A DNA stretch of 64,000 nucleotides, from assembly GCF_017745675.1 (NCBI RefSeq), contig NZ_JAFLJM010000008.1, positions 159,036 to 223,035 of the forward strand. Reading direction: 5' to 3'. Source of the stretch: Alkalihalobacillus sp. BA299 (GTDB lineage Bacteria; Bacillota; Bacilli; Bacillales; Bacillaceae_F). Made by a program: the position numbers and the translations under genes. The notes under the pieces are model-generated. The model had not been told where the DNA came from. It searched no databases and saw nothing but the letters and a program-made list of their open reading frames with translations. Positions 18,702-27,413 of this stretch are shown in pieces (the stretch's first letter is position 1; every line of letters begins with the position of its first letter).

Positions 18702-18815
18702 TTAATTCCCTTCCTCTTCTTCTTTTGCATTTTCTTTAATTGCCCAAATAAAGTAACCTGAAATAAATATGACAGCATAAAGAACTAATCCCCAAAAGCT
18801 AAAGCCAAATCCCAT
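18702..18815 (-). CDS. symporter small accessory protein (37 residues)
   Basis: A 37-residue single-span membrane peptide: MGFGFSFWGLVLYAVIF, then SGYFIWAIKEN and an acidic tail KEEEEGN. It begins two bases after the upstream stop codon with AGGGGGTGG as ribosome site, and ends 29 bases before the symporter. Short one-helix proteins of this kind are known beside SSS transporters. The fixed order of secreted protein, peptide and symporter suggests that the three form one complex, which is inference. Confidence 0.75.
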   Translation of the reverse strand: MGFGFSFWGLVLYAVIFISGYFIWAIKENAKEEEEGN

Positions 18816-18817
18816 AC

Positions 18818-19501
18818 TTATGCCACCCCCTGTACATTTTTGCGTTCCGCTCTGAACCACACTGATATTACACTAACTAATAAAATAAAAATGAGAGCAG
18901 ATGCCACATTGTGAGAGTTAAACAAAGCTGTAGGTGAAGAACCGTATTTATAATTCACATGGCTCGGCATGTTCAACAAGTGATTTTCTACGGTATTCCC
19001 CTCCACGTTATAAACGATAGGAAATGAACCTTTGTGTATAAACTGTCCTTCGGGGGCTGTAAACTTTATCGTTACTACGTTTTTTTCACCCTCTGATGCG
19101 TACAACGGTACAACAAGTGGTGTATAGTATGACCCGTCTGGACGATTTACTGAATACGTTATGGTGTAAGTTAACGCATCAACCGATTGTTCTGGTACAG
19201 GTAGAGCTATCTTATCTAAAAATTCGCCTGAGTTCGTTTCTACCTCCAGTACTTCTCCATTCGACTCAAATGTTAGATCGTTAACAACGACCCTATCTTT
19301 TTTTGAAAAAGTGTGCTGTAACTTTTCATTCCCTGGATTGGCAACATGAATGACTTCTTTCACCTCGAACTGCGTTTCAGATACGGCTTCAATCGTAACA
19401 TCAGCAGAATTAAGTATTGGCTTACTACTTTCCGCCGCCAATGCTCCTGATGTCATCGAAAGAGTTAAAACGATAATTAGAATTAACAAGATCTTTTTCA
19501 A
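18818..19501 (-). CDS. exported protein with C-terminal membrane anchor, symporter-linked
   Basis: About 227 residues. It has a signal peptide (KKILLILIIVLTLSMTSG, cut near ALAAES), an extracellular beta-rich part of about 170 residues, and a C-terminal helix SALIFILLVSVISVWF followed by RAERKN, so the domain is displayed outside. The TTG at 19501 is preferred as start because GGAGGGG lies six bases upstream; an in-frame ATG at 19516 overlaps that site. I do not recognise the external domain. Being first in the symporter unit, it may be a ligand-binding or scaffold subunit. Confidence 0.7.
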   Translation of the reverse strand: MKKILLILIIVLTLSMTSGALAAESSKPILNSADVTIEAVSETQFEVKEVIHVANPGNEKLQHTFSKKDRVVVNDLTFESNGEVLEVETNSGEFLDKIALPVPEQSVDALTYTITYSVNRPDGSYYTPLVVPLYASEGEKNVVTIKFTAPEGQFIHKGSFPIVYNVEGNTVENHLLNMPSHVNYKYGSSPTALFNSHNVASALIFILLVSVISVWFRAERKNVQGVA

Positions 19502-19578
19502 TTTTATCCCCTCCATTTTTAAGTGAAATTTTATTATATTTTTTATATTCAGATAATTGAATATAAAAAAAATGATAA

Positions 19579-20076
19579 TTAATCTAATTCTTTATTCGTT
19601 TTGACGCCCCAATCGTAAGACTGTTTATAGATTTCAAGAATCATAGATGTATCGATTAATTCAATGCCGTCAATTTTACTGATTTCCTCTTTGATGATCC
19701 GATAGAGATCTTGATTTGAATCTGTAATGGCCTCGGCATAGAGATCAAAAGCCCCCGTAGCGGCTGCCACAAAGCGAATCTCCGGGATCGCCACAAGAGC
19801 TTGGGAAACCTCTTCAAGTTTATTTAACTTTACTTTAAGTCCAAACATGGTTACTGTCGGCATTCCTGTTTTAAACGGATCTACGACCCCTACGATTTTA
19901 ATTAGTTTATTATCTATTAATCGTTGAACGCGATTTCTAACCGTTCCAACTGTAATTCCTAGATCTTCAGCTAAATCTGTATATGATCTACGACCATCTA
20001 TTTGGAGTGCCTGAATAATAGCTTTATCAATATCATCTATTACTTTTAATAAATCTTGTGGCTGTGTCTTCGCCAT
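19579..20076 (-). CDS. Lrp/AsnC family transcriptional regulator
   Basis: A 165-residue regulator. The N-terminal helix-turn-helix is seen in DKAIIQALQIDGRRSYTDLA and GITVGTVRNRVQRLI; the C-terminal ligand-binding RAM domain follows, with VAAATGAFDLYAEAI near 105. Proteins of this family bind amino acids and control local transport and degradation genes. It lies 62 bases before the symporter unit on the same strand, at the right end of the island, so it is the likely regulator of the whole block. Confidence 0.88.
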   Translation of the reverse strand: MAKTQPQDLLKVIDDIDKAIIQALQIDGRRSYTDLAEDLGITVGTVRNRVQRLIDNKLIKIVGVVDPFKTGMPTVTMFGLKVKLNKLEEVSQALVAIPEIRFVAAATGAFDLYAEAITDSNQDLYRIIKEEISKIDGIELIDTSMILEIYKQSYDWGVKTNKELD

Positions 20077-20432
20077 ATCGATTGCTCCTTCACTTTAATA
20101 ATATTTTTATATTGTTTTATATTAAACTGATTTTTTTGTAATTTCAATAGGTGTTTTTTAATTTTTTTTTAAAAACTAACATTTTTTTTGAAAAAAATAT
20201 AATTAAATTGATAGTTTTCAATAAATATTGTAAAAATAAAATTCTGATAGACTACTAATTACTACTTTTAAATTTTTTGACTCGACAAAAATATAAATAA
20301 ATGTCGTATATTTTTAAACCATCCAGTGTTTTTGTTATTTGTTTCGCCTAATCAAAACCTTTAATAACGATAAAATGTGTCCAAAGTACATTAAAGGAAT
20401 ATTGTACTGGAGACACAAATAATAAATAAAAC
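20077..20432. other. very AT-rich 356-bp stretch at the right end of the island
   Basis: No open frame of note. It is unusually rich in A and T, with long T runs near 20160-20190, and holds the lrp promoter region. It ends directly at the right copy of the 98-bp direct repeat. Confidence 0.6.
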
Positions 20433-20530
20433 AATAAACCAATTACTGCAAAACAAAAGCCAGGCACCTCCATTACACGTTTGGAGAGCCTGGCTTTTAT
20501 GCTTTTGTAATCCTTCAATTATAATTTAAA
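20433..20530. repeat. 98-bp direct repeat, right copy (island boundary)
   Basis: Identical to 8398-8495 at an offset of 12,035 bases. The right end covers the last codons of the intact glnS; the left end repeats the stop codon region of ywbE, which has no ywbE gene attached here. The terminator hairpin is at 20455-20498. Confidence 0.95.
20455..20498. terminator. bidirectional terminator, right copy
   Basis: Same AAAAGCCAGGC / GCCTGGCTTTT stem as at 8420-8463; here it ends the glnS transcript. Confidence 0.85.
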
Positions 20531-22171
20531 CGAGCTTTTCAACGAGACAATCAAATTAAAAACAAGTTGTTCTGATGTCGTATGTTTCGGATCGACATTA
20601 AAGTATCCATGGCGGAAAAATTGAAACTTATCATTCGCCTTCGCTTCACTCATATTCGGTTCGACGAAGCCTTTTAATATTTCTAAAGAATTCGGATTTA
20701 CGTGGTCTAAGAACGTTTTTCCTTCTTCTTTTTCCTCATCTAAAATCAAAGGGTTATACAGTCTGAACTCAGCTGGTTTCGCATTCGCTGCCTCCACCCA
20801 ATGAAGTGTCCCTTTTACTTTACGCCCTGTAAAGCCTGTACCACTCTTCGTTTCAGGATCATACGTACAACGAAGTTCAACGACATTACCATTGTCATCT
20901 TTGATCACTTCTTCACACTTAATAAAGTAGGCATGCTTTAAGCGAACTTCGTTACCTGGGAACAAGCGAAAATATTTTTTCGGTGGATTTTCCATGAAAT
21001 CCTCTTGTTCAATGTAAATTTCACGTGAAAACGGAATTTGTCGTGTACCCATCTCTGGATTTTCAGGATTAATTTCCGCATCAAGCATTTCAACTTGACC
21101 TTCAGGATAGTTTGTAATGACGACTTTTAGCGGTTTAAGAACGGCCATTGTCCGCGGTGCCTTCAATTTCAAATCTTCACGTACGAAATGCTCAAGCATT
21201 TGAACATCAACCGTACTATAGCTTCTTGCTACTCCGATCTCGCGACAGAAGTTGCGAATCGATTCTGGTGTAAATCCTCTTCGTCTCAAACCAGAAATTG
21301 TCGGCATACGCGGGTCATCCCAGCCATCGACCACTTTTTCATCGACCAATTGCTTCAAATTTCGTTTACTCATGATCGTATTCGTTAAGTTTAAGCGAGC
21401 AAACTCAATTTGCTTCGGAGTGGCTTCCATTTCACACTGTTCGACGACCCAATTATATAACGGACGATGATCTTCAAACTCAAGCGTACAAATTGAATGC
21501 GTCACTCCTTCAATCGCATCACCAAGCGGATGAGCAAAATCATACATTGGGTAAATACACCACTTGTCACCTGTATTATGATGTGTCGCATGTGAAATAC
21601 GATATAGTACAGGATCTCGCATGTTTAAATTCGGAGAGGACATATCAATTTTCGCTCGTAACACTTTTTCACCGTTACCAAACTCGCCATTTTTCATGCG
21701 CTCAAACAAATCGAGATTTTCCTCTACCGTCCGGTTTCGATGTGGACTTTCTTTTCCCGGTTCAGTCAAAGTCCCTCTGTAGGCTCTAATTTCTTCAGCC
21801 GACAAATCATCGACATACGCCAATCCTTTTTTAATAAGAAGAATGGCCCGTTCATACATTTCATTAAAATAATCAGAAGCATAGAAGAGTCCATCCCAGT
21901 CATACCCTAACCAAGTGACATCTTCCTTAATCGAATCAACAAATTCTTGGTCTTCCTTTAACGGGTTCGTGTCGTCAAACCGCAAATTGGTTTTCCCTTT
22001 AAATTCATCAGCTAGCTCAAAGTTTAAAACGATTGATTTTGCATGTCCAATATGTAAGTATCCATTTGGTTCTGGAGGAAACCGAGTCACTACCTCATCG
22101 TTTCTTCCCTCCTTCAAATCCTCATTCACAATATGTTTAATAAAGTTTGACGAATTATTTGTACTCTCCAT
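20519..22171 (-). CDS. glnS: glutaminyl-tRNA synthetase
   Basis: A class I synthetase that charges tRNA-Gln directly. It has [17 protein letters not shown] near 32 (HIGH motif), [31 protein letters not shown] near 200, and [10 protein letters not shown] near 258 (KMSKS equivalent), followed by the beta-barrel anticodon domain. The start at 22171 (MESTNNSS) matches known proteins and follows AGAGG; the frame is open 24 bases further up. Most Bacilli lack GlnRS and amidate Glu-tRNA-Gln with GatCAB, so its presence is notable. Its last codons lie in the right 98-bp repeat. Confidence 0.93.
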   Translation of the reverse strand: MESTNNSSNFIKHIVNEDLKEGRNDEVVTRFPPEPNGYLHIGHAKSIVLNFELADEFKGKTNLRFDDTNPLKEDQEFVDSIKEDVTWLGYDWDGLFYASDYFNEMYERAILLIKKGLAYVDDLSAEEIRAYRGTLTEPGKESPHRNRTVEENLDLFERMKNGEFGNGEKVLRAKIDMSSPNLNMRDPVLYRISHATHHNTGDKWCIYPMYDFAHPLGDAIEGVTHSICTLEFEDHRPLYNWVVEQCEMEATPKQIEFARLNLTNTIMSKRNLKQLVDEKVVDGWDDPRMPTISGLRRRGFTPESIRNFCREIGVARSYSTVDVQMLEHFVREDLKLKAPRTMAVLKPLKVVITNYPEGQVEMLDAEINPENPEMGTRQIPFSREIYIEQEDFMENPPKKYFRLFPGNEVRLKHAYFIKCEEVIKDDNGNVVELRCTYDPETKSGTGFTGRKVKGTLHWVEAANAKPAEFRLYNPLILDEEKEEGKTFLDHVNPNSLEILKGFVEPNMSEAKANDKFQFFRHGYFNVDPKHTTSEQLVFNLIVSLKSSFKL

Positions 22172-22453
22172 CCACCTCAACCTCTCTATTTTCACAGTTC
22201 ATTTTATTAGTAGTTATATCATAAAAACCTAAAGATATCTATGAAGGACACGTTATAAGATTAAAATTCTCCACTACTATCATACTCACCACCGCCCCAT
22301 TGTAAACGTCAATCCTCTTCTCCATCTAAAGTCTGAACTATCCCTCAAAAAAACACGTCAAAGTATGTAAAAGAACTTCCTCCCTCTGCCAGATGTTTCC
22401 AGATACTTTTCGTATTATCCTAGAACTAAGAAAACAATAAGGAGTGATCGATA

Positions 22454-22603
22454 ATGAATCATTTTGGTTTTGAAGAAATCATTAATGAGAAAAAGAGAAA
22501 AGTAAAGCGAATTTCACAAGAAGGGTGGAAGTTTCAGACAAATCCTTCCAAAAAAACAACATGGTTTGGTAAACTTAAAAAGAAAATAACTACGGCTAAA
22601 TGA
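22454..22603 (+). CDS. small basic hypothetical protein
   Basis: A 49-residue frame with AAGGAG nine bases before ATG. It opens MNHFGFEEIINEKKRKVKRI and ends in a cluster of lysines (GKLKKKITTAK). The lysine-rich character and lack of membrane segments suggest a soluble, perhaps nucleic-acid-binding peptide, but I do not recognise it. It stands 98 bases before the histidine kinase gene and may share its transcript. Confidence 0.55.
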   Translation: MNHFGFEEIINEKKRKVKRISQEGWKFQTNPSKKTTWFGKLKKKITTAK

Positions 22604-22701
22604 GGGAAAAACCACACGCAAGAGCAATGCACAAGCTGCTAAGCTACGTGCGTTCTAATAAGTTCATATACTAAAAAAAACAATGAAAGCGAGGGGAGCA
22701 G

Positions 22702-24165
22702 ATGGAAAGTAACCATCAGGAAATGACGAAGCTAAAAACGATAAAGGCTATTGCAGAGACATTAAATCAAGGAAACAACTTAAATGAAATGCTTCAATCG
22801 GTATTAAAAGAATTACTAAAAGTGACTGAACTTGAAACCGGCTGGATCTATTTAATTGATAATCAAGGAAATTACGAACTCATTGCTGACGTCTACCTGC
22901 CCCCTGCCCTAAGCTGGCAAGACAAGAAACCGATGTGTGAAGGAAATTGCTGGTGCATTCAAGAATACAATGAAAACACGTTAAAAAAAGCCTTCAATAT
23001 TATTGGCTGTAAACGAATTGACGATGCGATTAAATATGATTGGGGAAAAACAAACGATATTACTCATCATGCCACCGTCCCCCTGCAAGCGGGCGATGAG
23101 CGCTTCGGCTTACTCAATGTCGCTGCACCGAACAAAGACCGCTTCACAAATAACGAACTCGCCCTTCTTGAAGCTGTTGCGTTCCAAATCGGAACCGCCA
23201 TCAAACGAATGAAGCTATATCATAATGAACAAAAGCGCGCAGCACTCTATCAATCACTGGGTCAAATCAGTGCGACTCTCAATGCCAAGCGTGCAAAGGA
23301 ATCGAACCTTGCGGAAACGGTAGTAAGTGAAATGTATCGTGCCTTTTCATGGTCTGGTATCCAGTTTGAATGTAACCACTTAAAATCAGAAATACAACCA
23401 ACAAAAAGTACTCATTTAAAAACAATTGAAAAAGAGATTCATCTTGGTGAAACAAAAGGCAAACTTAACATATCCCATATGGAATTCGATGCGATTGACG
23501 AAGAAATTATTCAGCAACTGAGCAACCATCTTGGCATTTTATTTGAAAATGCACGCCTTGATGAAAAATCGAGAGAAATTGCCTTAATTGAAGAACGGAA
23601 TCGACTGGCGCGAGATTTACACGATTCTGTGAACCAACTTTTATTTTCTCTGTCTCTTACAGCTCGCGGCATGAAGGAAGTTAAAGACATTGACAAACTG
23701 CACCACTCCCTCTCCTATATCCAAGAGCTTTCGCAAGAAGCGTTACGAGAAATGCGCAGTCTCATTTGGCAGCTGCGTCCTTCTGGTTTAGAAAGTGGTG
23801 TTGTAAGCGCAATAAAATCCTATGGAGAGATGTTGATGTTAAACGTTGACTTCGATCTCACCGGTGTATTAAACCTTCCGAATACGACCGAAGAATGTTT
23901 ATGGCGGATCGGACAGGAAGCCTTAAATAATATTAAAAAGCATGCCCAAGCCAGCACCGTTAAAGTAAAAGTTGACGTGACCAAAAATAGAGTAAAAATG
24001 ACGATCACAGATGACGGAATCGGGTTTAACCCTTCCATTATCCAGCATAGCCCTACGATTGGACTTTCAAGTATGAAAGAACGAGCAGAGATTCATGGAG
24101 GGTATCTAAAAATCAATACGATAGAAGGAAAAGGAACGACCATTTCCGTTTCTGTTCCTATTTAA
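22702..24165 (+). CDS. GAF-domain sensor histidine kinase (NarL-type, YhcY-like)
   Basis: A 487-residue soluble kinase with no membrane helix. A GAF domain spans about 10-175 and carries a cysteine set CEGNCWC near 74-80 and IIGCKR near 98. A second, diverged sensor region follows to about 290. The HisKA_3 site is ERNRLARDLHDSVNQLLFSL near 297-316, and the ATPase part has WRIGQEALNNIKKHA and DDGIGF. It resembles Bacillus YhcY. It is followed after 12 bases by its response regulator. The cysteines could sense redox state or hold a metal, which is inference. Confidence 0.85.
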   Translation: MESNHQEMTKLKTIKAIAETLNQGNNLNEMLQSVLKELLKVTELETGWIYLIDNQGNYELIADVYLPPALSWQDKKPMCEGNCWCIQEYNENTLKKAFNIIGCKRIDDAIKYDWGKTNDITHHATVPLQAGDERFGLLNVAAPNKDRFTNNELALLEAVAFQIGTAIKRMKLYHNEQKRAALYQSLGQISATLNAKRAKESNLAETVVSEMYRAFSWSGIQFECNHLKSEIQPTKSTHLKTIEKEIHLGETKGKLNISHMEFDAIDEEIIQQLSNHLGILFENARLDEKSREIALIEERNRLARDLHDSVNQLLFSLSLTARGMKEVKDIDKLHHSLSYIQELSQEALREMRSLIWQLRPSGLESGVVSAIKSYGEMLMLNVDFDLTGVLNLPNTTEECLWRIGQEALNNIKKHAQASTVKVKVDVTKNRVKMTITDDGIGFNPSIIQHSPTIGLSSMKERAEIHGGYLKINTIEGKGTTISVSVPI

Positions 24166-24177
24166 GGAGAGAGTGAA

Positions 24178-24813
24178 ATGACAATTCGCGTTCTAATTGC
24201 AGACGACCATCACGTTGTACGAAGGGGATTACGTTTTTTTCTAGATACACAAACTGATATTGAAATTGTTGGCGAAGCAACCGATGGTCAAGATGCCGTT
24301 GAAAAAGTTAACAAACTAAACCCAGATGTCGTCCTAATGGATCTCGTCATGCCTAGGATGGACGGAATTGAAGCTACAAAAAAAATTAGAGAAACGAATA
24401 CGACGATCAAAATATTAATTTTAACGAGTTTTTCTGACCAAGATCACGTCATCCCTGCCATCCGAGCAGGTGCCAATGGCTATCAGCTGAAAGACATTGA
24501 ACCTGATGAATTAGTAAAAACAATAAAAGCAGTTTATGACGGTCAAAGTCAATTACATCCGCAAGTGACACATCACGTCCTAACCCATATGACAGGAGGC
24601 GGCCAAGAAGAAAATTTACTCGATACACTGACGAAACGGGAAAAAGAAGTACTTATTGAAATTACGAACGGGAAAAGTAATAAGGAAATTGCCAACACCT
24701 TATTTATTACAGAAAAAACGGTTAAAACACATGTTTCAAATCTATTAAGTAAACTCGAGCTCGCAGACCGCACTCAAGCTGCTCTTTATGCAATAAAAAA
24801 CGGAATAAAGTAA
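24178..24813 (+). CDS. NarL/LuxR-type response regulator
   Basis: A 211-residue DNA-binding regulator. Receiver: IADDHHVVRRG near 7, phosphorylated Asp in VVLMDLVMPRMDG near 55, and GYQLKDIE near 101 with the conserved Lys. The C-terminal LuxR helix-turn-helix contains LTKREKEVLIEITNGKSNKE and TVKTHVSNLLSKL. It partners with the kinase 12 bases upstream and resembles YhcZ. Target genes are unknown. Confidence 0.88.
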   Translation: MTIRVLIADDHHVVRRGLRFFLDTQTDIEIVGEATDGQDAVEKVNKLNPDVVLMDLVMPRMDGIEATKKIRETNTTIKILILTSFSDQDHVIPAIRAGANGYQLKDIEPDELVKTIKAVYDGQSQLHPQVTHHVLTHMTGGGQEENLLDTLTKREKEVLIEITNGKSNKEIANTLFITEKTVKTHVSNLLSKLELADRTQAALYAIKNGIK

Positions 24814-24840
24814 TGTCTCAGTCTAAAGTTGTAGAATCAT

Positions 24841-24933
24841 GTGCTGACAAACGAAGGCAAGCAATTAATAGAACCCGTAATCGATGAGCTAAAATTCTAT
24901 TTAAACACGGCTAAAAGCTTAACGTATAAATAG
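24841..24933 (+). pseudogene. possible C-terminal gene fragment
   Basis: A 30-codon open stretch from GTG to TAG reads VLTNEGKQLIEPVIDELKFY and then LNTAKSLTYK. The composition looks coding, and the opening LTNEGKQLI resembles the end of the winged-helix part of MarR-like regulators. There is no ribosome site. This may be a decayed tail of a lost gene. Confidence 0.25.
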
Positions 24934-24994
24934 ATTAGACCTTCTTTCTGCATAAACATCCTATTATCGCTACCTTCTATTTACTCTTTCATGC

Positions 24995-25033
24995 AAATTC
25001 CCCTTTCATTGACGGAAATGAAGGGGGAATTTT
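24995..25033 (+). terminator. terminator of the kinase/regulator operon
   Basis: AAATTCCCCTTTCATT pairs with AATGAAGGGGGAATTTT around a 5-base loop, and ends in T residues. Confidence 0.85.
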
Positions 25034-25041
25034 AACGTTTA

Positions 25042-25150
25042 CTGCTTTATTTTTTGAGTTCTATCCTGTTATTTTCAAGTTTTGTCCTTTTATTTTCGAC
25101 TTCGGCTGTTTTATTTTCAAGTTCTAGCCTTTTATTTTCAACTTTTGACC
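25042..25150. repeat. degenerate 21-22-bp tandem repeats
   Basis: About five imperfect units of the form cctTTTATTTTCAAGTTcTg follow one another. A frame running through them gives only a low-complexity Leu/Phe/Ser peptide without a ribosome site, so I take the stretch as non-coding. The rest of 25150-25420 shows nothing clear. Confidence 0.7.
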
Positions 25151-25426
25151 ATTTATCGATTTCTCGACAATATCAGACAAAGTTCAACACTCCTCCAGCA
25201 CTCTTCCACTACTCATTTACGAAGTTGAAACTAAAAATTTACAAACTATTAAATTTACAGCTCATCCAATCGCTACTTTTCAAGACAAAAGTATTAGCTC
25301 AATTGCTTAAATTGAATGGAACTACTTAGTAATCATTAATTTTCAGCATAACTAATTCCTTAGGAAATCATCAAATCCTCCATCCTCAACGATCTTCACC
25401 TCCTACTTTTGCATTATTTTCCAACA

Positions 25427-25465
25427 TTAACAATATACTAATTGTTTTTAAATAAACAATTAATC
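25427..25465 (+). promoter_or_regulatory. probable Pho box of phoX
   Basis: Four hexamers resembling the PhoP half-site TTAACA lie at exact 11-base steps: TTAACA (25427), CTAATT (25438), TAAATA (25449) and TTAATC (25460). They end 73 bases before the phoX start. The first is perfect, the others are weaker, so the call rests on the spacing and on the downstream phosphatase. Confidence 0.5.
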
Positions 25466-25537
25466 TTCATTTGTTAAATTTTTCATAGAAGAACTTCAGC
25501 GATTGGCAGCCTATTAAAAATGGAGGAGGCAAATTGA

Positions 25538-26980
25538 ATGAAAAACCATGAAATGAACAGACGTGACTTTTTAAAAGTGAGTGGAATGAGTACGTTAGCA
25601 TTAACTTTAGGGACAACAGGTGTATTTTCTTTAGGTGGACAAGCTAATACTTTAGCCGCTGGAGGAAAAACAAACAACCCAACAAGTGGCTTTGGTGGGT
25701 ACGGCCCATTAGTTAAAGACCCAAATGGAATATTAGATCTTCCACAAGGGTTTCACTACAAAATTATTTCAGAGACTGGAAACAAAATGACAAACGGTGA
25801 TTTAGTACCAGCAGGCCTCGATGGAATGGCAGCCTTCCAAGGACCAAATAATTCGACAATACTTGTCAGAAATCATGAGCTTAGTACGAACTCTTCATAT
25901 CCAGTAAACGGAAAAAACCCGTGGAGCAAAGGAGCTGCTGGTGGAACAACTGCTCTAGTCGTCACACCTAACCGTGAAGTAGTCAGTGAATATGTAACAA
26001 ATTCAGGAAATATTCGTAACTGTGCAGGCGGCCCATCAACTTGGGGTACGTGGTTAACCTGTGAAGAAACTCGTAACATGGGACATGGCTTTGTCTTCGA
26101 AGTCAATCCACATGATCCAGAAAATGAAATGTCTAGAACACCGATTAGAGATATGGGGTACTTTTCCCACGAGGCCTGTGCTGTAGACCCACAAACAGGA
26201 ATTTGGTACTTAACTGAAGATAACAACCCAAGCTTCTTCTATCGTTTTACTCCACATGATCGTAGTCAAAAGCTAGGTTCATTACAAAAAGGAGGAATTC
26301 TTGAAGCAGCAGCCATCGACGAACTTCCAGCTAATCCAGCGAGCAACTTTACAAGTGGACAAAAATACGGAATCGTATGGAAAGAAGTGAATCCTGAACG
26401 TGCAAAAGAAGATGCAAGAGATCTTGGTTGTATCCGATTTGAACGATTAGAAGGTGCTTGGTTTGCTGCAGGGACATTCTGGTTTGACGACACAAGTGCT
26501 GGAGACGGCAATTTCGGCCGTATTTATCGATATTTCCCAGCTACAAATACATTGGAACTATTCTATGAGTCGACAGCATCTAACGATTTAGAAATGCCAG
26601 ATAACATCACAATTACACCTTGGGGAGACCTTTGGATTGCCGAAGATGGTCCAGGAAATGACCGTATTATCGGCTTAACTCCAGAAGGAAACGTTTATCC
26701 TTTTGCTGAAAATAGTCTGACCGGCTCTGAATTTGCAGGTCCAACTTTTTCACCTGATGGAAAAACTCTTTTTGTTAATATTCAAAGTCCTGGTATTACT
26801 TTCGCCATTTGGGGACCATTTGCTCGCAGAAATTCAGCTCGCCAAGCAGCTATGAGCCATGCTGCGCCTCCAGCAAGCTTTGCACCACAAATTTCAAATA
26901 AAGTTGCACAATATGCAGAAGAGAATGGAATGTCACCATTAGCTGCGGCTGCTTTAGAGCGCCATGGAGTAACGATTTAA
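25538..26980 (+). CDS. phoX: PhoX-type alkaline phosphatase (DUF839), Tat-exported
   Basis: A 480-residue phosphatase of the PhoX family, which uses iron and calcium to release phosphate from organic esters outside the cell. The N-terminus has a twin-arginine signal: NRRDFLKVSGMSTLALTLG followed by a hydrophobic run to about residue 40. Family segments include PAGLDGMAAFQGP near 87, NHELSTNSSYP near 111, and FSHEACAVDPQTG near 208 with a metal-binding Glu. GGAGGAGG precedes the ATG. tatA and tatC follow directly, so the exporter travels with its substrate, like phoD-tatAd-tatCd in B. subtilis. Confidence 0.92.
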   Translation: MKNHEMNRRDFLKVSGMSTLALTLGTTGVFSLGGQANTLAAGGKTNNPTSGFGGYGPLVKDPNGILDLPQGFHYKIISETGNKMTNGDLVPAGLDGMAAFQGPNNSTILVRNHELSTNSSYPVNGKNPWSKGAAGGTTALVVTPNREVVSEYVTNSGNIRNCAGGPSTWGTWLTCEETRNMGHGFVFEVNPHDPENEMSRTPIRDMGYFSHEACAVDPQTGIWYLTEDNNPSFFYRFTPHDRSQKLGSLQKGGILEAAAIDELPANPASNFTSGQKYGIVWKEVNPERAKEDARDLGCIRFERLEGAWFAAGTFWFDDTSAGDGNFGRIYRYFPATNTLELFYESTASNDLEMPDNITITPWGDLWIAEDGPGNDRIIGLTPEGNVYPFAENSLTGSEFAGPTFSPDGKTLFVNIQSPGITFAIWGPFARRNSARQAAMSHAAPPASFAPQISNKVAQYAEENGMSPLAAAALERHGVTI

Positions 26981-27027
26981 TCGTTAGTTAAATACTGATA
27001 ATTCATTTACCTAAGGAGGCTTTATCT

Positions 27028-27255
27028 ATGTTATCAAACATCGGAATTCCTGGTTTAATTCTTGTATTAGTCATTGCCTTAATTATTTTTGGCCCGTCAA
27101 AACTTCCAGAGATTGGACGAGCTTTTGGATCAACATTAAAAGAATTTAAAAAAGCGACCCATGAGTTAGTGAATGACGATAACAAAAAAGAAAAAGTAGA
27201 AGAAAAAACAAAGCTACAAGCTATTGAACAGTCTAATAGTAAAACAGGAAGCTAG
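27028..27255 (+). CDS. tatA: twin-arginine translocase subunit TatA
   Basis: A 75-residue Tat pore component. The N-terminal membrane helix ends in the [14 protein letters not shown] hinge, followed by an amphipathic helix ([11 protein letters not shown]) and a charged tail. It follows phoX after 47 bases with AAGGAGG upstream. Its position between phoX and tatC suggests a dedicated, PhoX-serving Tat system of the minimal TatA-TatC type. Confidence 0.93.
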   Translation: MLSNIGIPGLILVLVIALIIFGPSKLPEIGRAFGSTLKEFKKATHELVNDDNKKEKVEEKTKLQAIEQSNSKTGS

Positions 27256-27275
27256 AAGATAAAAATATCACTTCG

Positions 27276-27369
27276 GTGTCTAGCACTGGCAATTCTTTAA
27301 TACATCTAAGTATCCAAAATTCACAGAAAAAACTTAAACAATTTTGTGGCAAGGTCCAGTGCTAGACAC
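27276..27369. repeat. 14-bp perfect inverted repeat between tatA and tatC
   Basis: GTGTCTAGCACTGG (27276-27289) and CCAGTGCTAGACAC (27356-27369) enclose 66 bases. The structure fills the gap between two genes that are usually adjacent. It may be a small mobile element or an attenuator that lowers tatC relative to tatA. No T run follows immediately. Confidence 0.75.
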
Positions 27370-27413
27370 GTTACTTTTTAACTTCATCCTCTTCTAATGA
27401 AAGGAGTTTAGGG

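Noticed and set aside
22196..22453. T-box riboswitch upstream of glnS
   Set aside because: No T-box core sequence or terminator/antiterminator pair is visible; only a plausible promoter (TTTACA, 16 bases, TATGAT) on the minus strand.
25054..25329. 91-codon open frame rich in Leu, Ser and Phe
   Set aside because: It runs through degenerate 21-bp repeats, has no ribosome site, and its composition follows the repeat, so I treat it as non-coding.
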